From Sacculina carcini (Eukaryota; Arthropoda; Thecostraca; Sacculinidae): a DNA stretch of 64,000 bases. The stretch spans positions 6,132,001-6,196,000 of the forward strand of contig OU696571.1 in NCBI GenBank assembly GCA_916048095.2, written 5' to 3'. Positions 21,663 to 33,600 of the stretch are shown piece after piece; the stretch's first letter is position 1, and each line of letters begins with the position of its first letter. The position numbers and the translations under genes are program-made. Below the pieces are notes generated by a model. The model did not search any database and had not been told where the DNA came from. It saw nothing but the letters and a program-made list of their open reading frames with translations.

Positions 21663-24600
21663 AGTACAAAGATAACCAGGTAGAGATAGAAAAACTGATT
21701 ACAGTGCACAAAAAATACGTGAAAACAAAAACAAGCAAAAGATGAGTGTGCACATTGAGCGGCTAAATTTTTAGCATGGGGTGTAGGACAATGTGGGATT
21801 AAATTATTTAGAGAACAAGTATGTGTACAGATATGAAGTGAAAGCGAAGAAAGATGGAGATAGAAGGATATGAGATGGAAGTGAATTATAGAAACGTGGG
21901 ACAACAAATGACCAGGGATTTTCACACACTTTTCTGAGATATTGCAGATGATGCGAAATACGGACGTAGGGATTGGAGACTTGATATATTAAACGTACGA
22001 TATATTTAGACTGATCTTCACCGGACATACTTCACCTGTACATCAACCGGTATGACACCTCGCGATATCAATGTATCAAATCAACACGTGATGAAAACAC
22101 TAACCAAAAAGTAATGTGCGAATGTTTATACCGAAAACTATGTTTGAAAATGGATGTCGACAGACATTTAGCAACGAAACGTTCAAAATTTCTTCCATAT
22201 ACAAACGTCGATCAATTCCCATGTATAAGCTATGTGATGATGATGGAAATTTGATTACCGGGACATTTTACTATCAAGAACTTCAACGTGTTTGAATACA
22301 ACATGAATATTGTGCATTGTCTTTGCGACCGATTTAGTCAAGCCGTTTTTTATACATATTTCAAGTATGATTGAAAATTATTATATTCTCGTCTCTGCCA
22401 AACATCGACTTGGCGATCCCGATATAATGAGTATCGTGACATAAAATAGAAATAAAGGAAAAAAAAGTTAGGTTGGGCATAGAATAAAGAATAAATATAA
22501 TAAGAAAGGAAGAATAAGAAATAAAAAAATAAAAGTTGGGCATAGAATAAAGAATAAATATAATAAGAAAGGAAGAATAAGAAATAAAAAAATAAAGTTG
22601 GGCATAGAATAAAGAATAAATATAATAAGAAAGGAAGAATAAATAAATAAAAGTTGGGTTGGGTCGGGTTGGGTATATAATAAAGAAAAAAAGTTGGGTT
22701 AGGTATATAATAAAGAAAAGTTAGGGTAGGTATAAAATACAGAAGAAAAAAGTTAGGTTGGGCATAGAATAAAGAATAAATATAATAAGAAAGGAAGAAT
22801 AAGAAATGAAAGTTGGGTTGGGTAGGGCTGGGTATAGAATAAAGAATAAATATAATAAGAAAGGAAGAATAAGAAATAAAACTAAAAGTTGGGTTGGGTT
22901 AGGTTGGGTTGGGTATATAATAAAGAAAAAAAGTTGGGTTAGGTATACACAAAGAAGTTAGGTTAGGTATACATAAAGAAGTTAGGTTAGGTTAAAAAAA
23001 AAGTTAGGTTAGGTATACAAAAAAAGTTAGGTTAGGTTAAAAAAAAACTAAAAAAGTTAGGTTAGGTTAGGTTAGGTTAGGTTAGGTATACAAAAAAAAA
23101 GTTAGGTTAGGTTAAAAAAAAGTTAGGTTAGGTTAAAAAAAAAGTTAGGTTAGGTTAGGTTAGGTTGGATTAGGTTAGATATAGAATAAAGAAATAAAGA
23201 AAATAAGTTAGGTTAGGTTAGGTCGGGTCGGGTTAGGTATAGAATAAGAAAATAAGTTAGCTTAGGTTAAAAAAAAAGTTAGGTTAGGTTAAAAAAACTA
23301 AAAAAAGTTAGGTTAGGTTAAAAAACTAAAAAAAGTTAGGTTAGGTTAGGTCGGGTCGGGTTAGGTATAGAATAAGAAAATAAGTTAGGTTAGGTTAAAA
23401 AAAAAGTTGGGTTAAAAAACTAAAAAAAGTTAGGTTAAAAAACTAAAAAAAGTTAGGTTAGGTATACACAAAAAAGTTAGGTTAGGTTAAAAAAAAACTA
23501 AAAAAAGATAGGTTAAAAAACTAAAAAAAGTTAGGTTAGGTATACACAAAAAAGTTAGGTTAGGTTAAAAAAAACTAAAAAAAGTTAGGTTAAAAAACTA
23601 AAAAAAGTTAGGTTAGGTTAAAAAACTATAAAAAAAAGTTAGGTTAGGTTAAAAAAGAAAAAAAGTTAGGTTAGGTGAAAAAAAGTTAGGTTAAGTGTGA
23701 CGTCAGAGGGGGGTGACGTCATAGGGGGGTGACGTCAGAGGGGGGAGGGGCAAGGGGGATAATGTAAACAAATGTAACAAAGTGTTGAATGCTTCTACTT
23801 GCGTGTGTGTGGCGTTTCGGCTGTGTTGGCGGATTGGGAGCAGGGGAGTTCGGTGTCTGTGTGTGCCTGGTGGGATCGCGTGCTCCTGTGTGTTAAAGTG
23901 TGACTCAGGGAATTGTAGTTGCGAGAGTGTTGTATGTTGAAGTGTTGAAGTGTTCGGCGTGTGTGCACTGCGTATATTGTCTTCTTGTTTTGTTTTGTTT
24001 TTTAAATACATCTACAAGCTATTTCGGCCCTGCAGAATGTCAGCTACCATTAAAATTGGAGACATGGTGAGATGCTTTGATGGCAGCGGAGACTTAATAC
24101 AGTGGCTCGAGAAAATCAAATTGGTTGCTGATCTGAAAAACATCGAGAATCTCGCGAAGATTATACCGCTTTTTCTGGAGGGCACTGCCTTCGCGGTCTA
24201 CGCTGAAATGAGTGATGAGGATAAACAGGACTCTGACAAGATTGAACGGACTCTTTTTGCGGCTTTTGCCACTAATGCATTTCAGGCATACGAACAGTTT
24301 TCTCGGCGAATATGGAGAGACGAGCCGGTGGATGTCTTCATAACCGACTTGAGGAGGTTGGCGCGACTTGCTGGTATTCACTCGGACGTGTTGCTTCTGA
24401 GGGCCTTTGTGGTAGGTCTACCTTCAGTCGTGTCGCGTGAACTTAGAGCTGTGACGCAGATCGAAAAATTACCACTGAGCAACATCGTGGAGCGAGCACG
24501 GTGCCTGATGGCAGAGCTCGTGGAACGCCCGTTGGCGGCTGCAGCTGCTACGCCCAGCTCAAGCCTTCGTAGCGACTCAAGGGTATGCCACCTACCTCCT

Positions 24601-27600
24601 AGACGTTGGTACAGGCGTGGTGGATCACACTCTGCTACGGTTGCTACAGGTGGGTCACAACCTGCCAGATTCTGCAATTCTGTCGCTCCTTCGAAAATAA
24701 TATGTTGGCGGTGTGGTATGGAGGGCCACATTTCTAGAAACTGTAGGAATTCGGAAAACGACAGCGGGAGAGTTTCTGCGCCGGAAGCTCTCCCGAAATC
24801 GGAATGAAGGCGCTGCCGGTTATCGACGCTGTCCTGAATGGTCATCCCGTTCGAGCTCTTATAGATTCCGGCTGTTCCTTGACAGTCGTAGCTTCCTGGC
24901 TTTGCAAGGCTATAAGTGGGAGTAGAGAGCTGGTGACATTCATTGTGACAGGGTAGAGTGCAGAGGACCGGTGGAAGTGGCAGTGGAATTAGCGGGAAGA
25001 TGCGTGCAGGTACCTGCTGTTGTAGCTCAAAGACTGGTTGCAGGTGTGGATGCCGTATTGGGAATGGATGTGATATGTGAAATGGGAGGAGTTTGGATTG
25101 ATGGTGGAGAAGCCAAGTTCAGTGGGTGTCAGGGGATGTGTTTGTTGACTTCGACCGGTCAGCGTGATGGTCATGATGCAGTGTTAGAAATTCAGGATGA
25201 AGATTTCAGCGCTTGGCTGCCCAATTTCAGATTTCAGCGCTTGACTGCCCAATGGAAATGGCATGACCAACCGCCTGTATTGAAGAACAGAGTGAAAGTA
25301 TACGACAGTACCTTGTCTGATTGCGTGGAGGATAAGTTTGATGCAGAAATTCAGAGATGGATAGATGAAGGTATTCTAGAAGAAGATGAGTGTAAAGAGA
25401 CTGCTGGTTTGATACCGTTAATGGCCGTTGTTCAGCGCAAAAAGGGAAAAGTCAGGCCAGTTCTAGATTATCGAGAGCTCAACCAGTTTGTTGAATGCAG
25501 GGAAGGAATGGACATGGTCTCGTGCGATGAATCCTTACGTGAATGGAGGAGGCTTAATGAGCCATTGAAAGTGGTCGACCTACGGTCTGCGTACTTGCAG
25601 GTGCATATTGACATTAAGCTTGGAAGGTATCAGCGTGTGTGTTGGAAAGAAAAAATACTTCCATCTCAATCGGTTGGGATTCGGACTCAACTGTGCTCCT
25701 CGGATCATGAGCCAGATAATCGCGAAAGTTCTTGAACAAGACCCTGATGTTAGGAAAGGCACGAGAGCTCATATGGACGACATTATTGTTGAAGAGAATG
25801 TTGTGTCCGCTGATAAAGTGGCAGCACATTTAACGAAGTTTGGACTTGAGACAAAACCACCAGAAATATTAGATAATAACAAAGTACTTGGTCTGCAGCT
25901 GGAAAGAGGGTCTGACGGAGATTTAGGCTTCAAAAGAGGGAACCAAATTCAAAAAATTGAGGGAAATGTTTTGAGCCGCAGGACATTGTTTTCCATCTGT
26001 GGCGCGCTGATTGGACACTATCAAATATGCGGTTGGCTCCGTGTGGCCTGTAGTTATGTGAAGCGACTGAGTGAAAACGGGGCGTGGGATGACCCTGTTG
26101 GCAAAGACGCCCACGAAAAGCTCATGGAGATTTTGAAAAAAGTCTAGTTATGTGATCCGGTCAGAGAGCCGTGGACAGTGGCATCAGGACTGACCAGAGG
26201 GAGAGTTTGGTGTGATGCCAGCAGCATAGCGATCGGAGTGGCGCTGGAGATTGATGGCAGGGTGGTAGAAGATGCGGCATGGATGCGGAAACGCACAGAT
26301 GCTGGACACATAACCTTGGCAGAACTTGATGCGGCGATAAGAGGCGTCAACTTGGCCCTGAAGTGGAAATTGTCAGAAATAGAAGTGATCACTGACTCAG
26401 CCACCGTGTACAGTTGGATGAAATCATCGCTTAGAGGAGACCGTAGGGTGAAAGTGTCAGGCTTATCGGAAATGCTGGTTGTAACGATGTGGATAATAAT
26501 ATGTTGTTATGTTGATCTTCGTTTGGCTGATCGTGATGTCTTGATAGTTCCTCTTGATGTTGTGTTCCGCGATAACAAGTAATAGTCACCCAGTCGAAGT
26601 TGAATTGTGTATTCAGGGCAACCAGTCAAATCTACTCATATAACATAATAAGTCATGAACCTAATCCTCTAATGACGACTTCATAACTGCCTGCCTGGGT
26701 GAGTGGCAAGTCCTACGTCGCAAGTCGAACTAAAACAACCAACAAGCACCGCCACCAAGCACAGCCACCAAGCCCCCTATTCTTAGTAAAGCCCGGTTTA
26801 TATACCTACGAACACACGTCGTTGGCACCATATTCCGCAAGCAATTGCCAACTGGCCAAACCGCTCGAACTACACAACCGGGACACAAGCTATTTCTAAA
26901 CGCGATCTGACAGTACACAGGCGTGTTGCCTCGAGATGATCAGCCAAGTCAGACGTACAAAAAAGGGTCATTAATTACTGTCACCCATACTCCACACGTT
27001 GCCAAACATACCAGGCGCCGTGTATACTGGCGTCGCTCTAACACATAAATTAGCCTAACGACAGCTGCACAAGCAAGCCGCGAAAGAACGCGAACGTAAA
27101 CTGAGAAAGAAAGAGAAAGAAAACTGAGTAAACTGATAGATAGAAAACTGGTCTGATTATAACTTTGTTATACTGGTCCGCCGTCGCCTGTGGATGTTTA
27201 GGGAACTTGTTGAGCAGTGTGGTTTGGACATCCATGTGACGCTAGTCGGATCGCAAAAGAACGTCGCAGACACATTGACGAGAGTTGAAAAGAGATGGAT
27301 GAAAAATCAAAGTAGAGATATTGAACCCGTACATTGTTGCAATATGACGGTAGAAGAGTTGCACAATGGCCATCATTTCGGTGTAGAACGGTCGCTCCAA
27401 CTGGCCAGACTTGTGAAACCTGACATCCGTAGAAAGGAAGTGGAAGATTGTGTGTGAAAATGTGCTCAGTGTCGCTCAATTGATCCTGCACCGGTACAAC
27501 ATGATACCGGTGAGTTGACTGTAAACAACAACTGGACACGATTAGCTGTGGACACAACACACTATAACAATGAATGTTATTTGACAATCGTTGATTCTGG

Positions 27601-30600
27601 GCCCAGTCGTTTTGCCATATGGCGGCGGGTGACGTCTGAGAATGCCAAGGAAGTATCGAGGGTGCTGGAGGAATTGTTTCATGAGAGAGGACCGCCATCA
27701 GAGCTCTTGTTCGATAACAGCACAACGTTTCGTTCCTAATGTATCGCCGAATTGTGATCCGAGTAGAAAGTGAATCGTAGGTTTCGTGCTGCTTATCGAG
27801 CGTCCGGCAATGGAATTGTCGAGAGGAACCACCGTACCATCAAACGCATGGCAGCGCGTACGGGAAAGCCACCGCTGAATGTTGTTTTTTATTATAATTT
27901 ATCGCCGAGGGATGCAAGGTCAGCGGTCTCACCGAGCAGTTCGTTGTTCACTTACGGCTGGCGGCACCCCCGTGTGGAACCTGATATCGTTGAGAGCCCA
28001 AGCTCTCCGAAATTACGAATTGGGTAATGTGTCCTAGTGAAACCACCTAATTGCCGTTGTACGTCACGTTGGTCACCGGGTCGGCTGACAAGCATCACGT
28101 CTCGCAACAATGTCGAGGTCGACGGAGTGCCTCGTCATATCCTCGACATTCGTCGTATCGATAGTGAGGATGAAGATGAGAGCCTGAATGACAGCAACAG
28201 TGCACGCACTACTTGCGAACCACAAGACCGGCGAGAGATGGAGAATAGCAGCGACAATGACCAAGATGCTGACATCATCGATCCAGGTCCGAGGAGGTCA
28301 GGTCGTGTACGGCGACCACCAGTTTGGTTGGAGGACTATATTCAATGATAGTGATGTGTACATCAGGAGGGCGTATGGTGAATTTGTGTTTGGTTTTCGG
28401 TAGTTGCTATTGCTTTTTTCTGCGTGTGCATGTTGGTGTATCAGTGTGAGCGTACAAATAAGCAGAGGTGTGAGCGCTGAGCCAAGTGGTTCACAGAAGA
28501 TAGAGGAATGCGCTAAACAGTCCGCAATGCGTGTTTGCGTGAACGTGTGTGTGTGTGTGCGTGTGCGTGTGTGTGCGTGTGTGTGACGTTTCGGCTGTGT
28601 TGGCGGATTGGGAGCAGGGGAGTTCTGTGCCTGTGTGTGCCTGGTGGGATTGCGTGGTCCTGTGTGTTGAAGTGTGATTCAGGGAATTGTAGTTGCGAGA
28701 GTGTTGTATGTTGAAGTGTTGAAGTGTTCGGCGAACTGCAATCAAATATTTGATTGATATTTGATTTGATTTGATTAATATTTATTTGATTGCTGTGGAG
28801 CAATCAAATGAAAGCACCTCCATTCATGGAGGGCTCAGCTGAGAGCTGGTTTCTTATCTTATAAGCCCAATTCCACTTGAGCAACATCGTGGCAGAAGAC
28901 ACCCGTTTTATCACGTGATTTCAGCGCTTCCTGCTAACGTCATCAGTCGTCTTCCTCAATCGTGTTTGACCAAAGCTACATACTCCTCGGTAAAGGAAGA
29001 AGTTATTGAGCTGTACGAGCGAACAAAGCCTGAGCTCTTTGAAGAGCTCATTTCAAAGCGTCCGCTTATCGGTCGTCCTTCGGCACGACTGAATGAGATG
29101 CAGTCGATCGCTCAAAAGGTTGGTGTCGCAGATGCGTTGATACGACATGAATTCATTAAATCTCTGCCAACGTCGGTTGCTACAGTTGTAGCCGCATTGA
29201 AAGAGTTACCGCTGGTGCAGGTAGGTAAACTTGCTGACGAGTTATTGACCATGTCAGGTAACACATCTTGTCTGGCGGTGTCAGCCGCTCCGGCGCTGCA
29301 GCGTGATCGCCGCCAGCCGACAGTCGAGACAACGGCTTCTTTCTGCTTTGTCCATACCATCAAGGTCAAAGGCCAAAAATTTGTCGTGCACACATCTTTT
29401 ACGGACAGCGGGCACGGACGTGCAAACCTTGGTGCCGCTGGCCCAACAAGCGGCAAGGTCTTCAAGTTCAATCATCATCGCGCTCAGCGTCTCGCTGTAC
29501 GTCACGTGACGCCTCTCCTGACAACAGGACGCCGTCGGAAAACTGACGAGGCAGGCCAGCACCAGCGTGAACGCGACAACTGGTCTGCCACTCTTAAAAG
29601 TCGCAGTCTGTTTACCGCAAAATGTTGGCCCTATCAATTTCATTGTAGACATGGGGGCTGAAGTTTCCATAATTCCTCCCAGTTGTGTGCCACTTGGATG
29701 CTCGCTCAAAAATTCATTAGCATTTTAGCATAGCATTTTACCCGCCCGTCGTGCGGAACATTTGATGTGTAAATATTGAAGACAATAAAGACTTTCTATT
29801 CAGTATAGTGTAGCATTAATTAAACTGTACCCAATAAAACCACACCATCCATGCTTGGAGCTAATATGATGCATTCTTAATTGTGATTGGGCTTCAGTGA
29901 AATTTAATCGGTGCAATGTGGTTTCTGTGTAATCGCAAGTGCTCATAATAGCTGTCAAATTGGTAATATGTCCTTTTGACTTTACACCGCCGTAACTTCC
30001 TTCAAATATACTTTGGAAAATTACAAATTATACCGTATTGTAGAAAACAAGATTTCTAGCACGATGGTATAATTTATTTTTATGTATAACAAATAGTTAC
30101 TGAGAAATAGTAGAAAAATGAATAAATTTTAGTCGCGCGGTGTTCAAGTGTAATTTTGGATGTAATTGAGAATTTTGCCAATTTTACACGTTTTTTGTAT
30201 CATTTGTGGGTATAAATTATAACTTATATTGTAGAACACAAAATTCTCTACACAGTAGTATATTCTTGTGTAATCGCAAGTGCGTAAATTGTGATTGGAC
30301 TTCAGTGAAATTAAATCAGTGTATATTCCTGTGTAATCGCAAGTGCGCATAATAGCTGTCAAATTGGCAACATGACATTTTGACTTTACACCGCCGTAAC
30401 TTCCTTTAGATACATTTTGGAAAATTAAAAATTCTACCGTATTGTAGAAAACAAAATCTCTAGCACAATGGTATAATTCATTTTAATTTGTGACAATTAG
30501 TTTTTGAGAAATAGGTAGAAAAATGAATTAATTTTAGTCACCCGGTGTTCAAGTGTAATTTTGGATGTATTTGCGAATTTTGCCAATTTTACACGTGTTT

Positions 30601-33600
30601 TGTATCATTTGTGGGTATAAATTATAACTCATCTTGTAGAACACAAAATTATCTACACAGTAGTATATTCCTGTGTAATCGCAAGTGCGCATAATAGCTG
30701 TCAAATTGGCAATATGTCTTTTTGACTTTACACCGCCGTAACTTCCTTTAGATACACTTTGGAAAATTACAAATTATAGCGTATTGTAGAAAACAAAATT
30801 TCTAGCACGATGGTATAATTTATTGTAATGTGTGACAAATAGTTCCTGAGAAATGGGTAGAAAAATGAATGAATTGTAATCACCCGGTGTTCAAGTGTAA
30901 TTTTGGATGTATTTGAGAATTTTGCCAATTGTACACGTTTTTTGTATCATTTGTGGGTATAAATTATAACTTTTCTTGTAGGACACAAAATTATCTACAC
31001 AATAGTATAATTTTTATAGCTGTACCATTGCTGGTTTATGAGGAATAGATAGCGGAATATTGACCAAAATATTCACGTTTTTTGTGCTAATTTTGCCTTT
31101 TTGCTTTTTTGTCATTTACACTTCACACCGCCGTAACTTTTTTTAATACACTTTGGGAAATTAAAATTTATACCGTGCTGTAGCAAACAAAATTCCCAGC
31201 ATGATGGTATTATTTATTTAGATGTGTGATCATTAATTTTTGAGAAATAGAGAAAAAAGTATAGAAAATCGGACGCGTGGAGTTTAAATAAAATTTTGAA
31301 TGTAGATTGATTTTTTTTCCCATTTTACATGTTTAATATTTAATTTTTGGGTAGAAATTTTAATTCGTTGAGTAGAACAGAAAATTTTCTACACAGTGGT
31401 ATAATTTTTATAGTTGTACCATTGCTGGTTTAGGAGGAGTAGTCTTCAGAAAATTGACCAAAGTTTTCGCATTTTTCAGGGTTCATTTTGTCTTTTCACC
31501 GCTATAACTTTTTTTGATTTCATTTTTGAAATTTAAAATTTAATCTAAAGTGTAGACAAGAAAATTTACAACGTGATGGTATAAATTGTTAGCGGGTAGG
31601 CCAAGTGGTGGCACAAATAATAGCTGATAGAAAATGGACCAAGGAGGGTCGAACAGACACACACACACACACACACAGAGGATATCTTTTATATATATAT
31701 ATATAGCATTAAAACCCGCCCGTTGTGCGGAGCAATTCATAACATGAAATTCATATTCAATTCATAAAAAATATGGAAAAATAAAAATGAAATAGGGTAC
31801 ACTCATAAGAATATTAATCAATTGAAAATTATAAGTTTAATTATTTTTATTTCGACAAAATATTTCCCCTCAGTCCGCCTGAGTCATTTTTAAACCTGCC
31901 CGTCGTGCTGAATAATTCAGAACTCGAACACGATCCGTTCTGCATCTTGAAGTCAAATCCATTGGTTTTGTGTATGGATTAATTCTACAGGGTAAATTGA
32001 ACGTTCTATTGTCTATAGTTGCTGCCCGCGGAGCATTTTTATTTAAAAAAAAAACCTTTTTTTAAATGAACAATTTGAAAAAAATGAACTAAAAAATGGA
32101 AACACTTTTTTTAAACCCGCCCGTCGTGCGGAACAATTCATACAATAAAATTCATATTTGAAGTCAAATCCATTGGTTTTGTGTATGGATTAATTCTATA
32201 GGGAAAATTGAACGTTCTATTGTCTATAGTTGCTGCCCGCGGAACATTTTTATTTAAAAAAAAATTACCTTTTTTAAATGAACCATTTGAAAAAATGATC
32301 TAAAAACTATTTTTTAAACCCACCCGTCGTGCGGAACAATTCATACAATAAAATTCATATCAAATCCATAAAATATAATGAATACAAATTGAAAACCAAA
32401 AAATGTAACCTATAAATATCTTAACCAATAGAAAAGTCTAAATGTTAATATTTTTGTTCTTATTTTGAAAAATATTATCCCTCAACCCGCCTGATATATA
32501 AATCTGCCCGTCGTGTGGTATAATTCAGAACACAAACACGAAACAAACAATGAAAGATGATGAAATATTTTCATCAGAATGTTTCCAAACTATATTTATT
32601 ACTTAACATCATTCCCCAATATCATTTGCTTAAGTACTATTTCACTTTTACCGCTATAATATTTATTGTTAAAATTTATATATTTTCCGCTATCATTAAA
32701 ACCGAATATAACCTGAGTCAAACCTACCCAACCCAACCATTCAATCTTGACCGCTCTCAGCCTAGTCTGAGGTGATTTAACTTATTAGTTTGTGATCACA
32801 AAATATACTGATGCGATCATAATTTGTAATCAGAAGACTGAGATTATCTACCCCAGGGGGTCCCAAACACGCGGCCCACCAATACTTTTCTCTCAACCCG
32901 CCAATATAGTATCGGAACCAAACTGTAAGGCAGCTAAATTCACATTTGTTGCATAATGCGATATAATTATACACCATTTAAGTCACATTTACATTAGTGA
33001 GTCTGGATCTTGAAGTCAAGCTCAGACAGACAGAGGATCTCTTTTATATATATAGATGCACGATTTGTTGAAATCAACAGCAATCTGGGCACTGTTGTGC
33101 TGGTACGATGGCTTATCTATGCTTCGCATGATTTTTCTGTGTTTAGGAGACAACACAGTCAGTTGTTCACTGAAGTTTATTCCTCGATGCACCTTTCGGC
33201 TATCACTAGCCATCGTCAGGAGAAGTAGATATAACACAATACAATACAAAGCAAACTACACAATACCAAACAGTACAGGATAAACCAGTACAGGATAAAC
33301 CAGTACAGGATAAACCAGTACAGGATAAACCAGTACAGGATATACAAGGTGGACAATATATCACGCATGTGCCACCTACATAATGACACCTATGCGACAA
33401 ACGGTTGTTACAAAATTAGCACCAATGCGTCAAGGTCGATTGGTGTCGCATGGATGGGAGGGCGACATCTGGCTGTTGTTGAATATTAATTTCACATTTA
33501 TTTTTATTAATAAATACAGCTTGAGTTATTTTGAGCCTACGGATGTCATTTTCTCTGTAAATTATTTCGGTTTTCTCATCCATAGTCTTTCGGTCCAATT

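Larger units (their letters stand above)
23801..28733 (+). mobile_element. LTR retrotransposon with divergent RT lineage, broken
   Basis: Terminal direct repeats of at least 159 bp (23801-23959 and 28575-28733, about 95% alike) enclose gag, a protease/RT region, RNase H and integrase in that order. Gag has a [14 protein letters not shown] zinc knuckle. The RT has [15 protein letters not shown] and an HMDD catalytic box. It is broken, with perhaps six or more breaks, and carries a solo LTR of another family at 26480-27172. The class is Ty3/gypsy-like by domain order, but the RT does not look like the other gypsy copies here. Confidence 0.8.

Noticed and set aside
22060-22380. Possible host exon (frame with [18 protein letters not shown])
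   Set aside because: A stop interrupts it, no splice sites fit and it matches no family I know.
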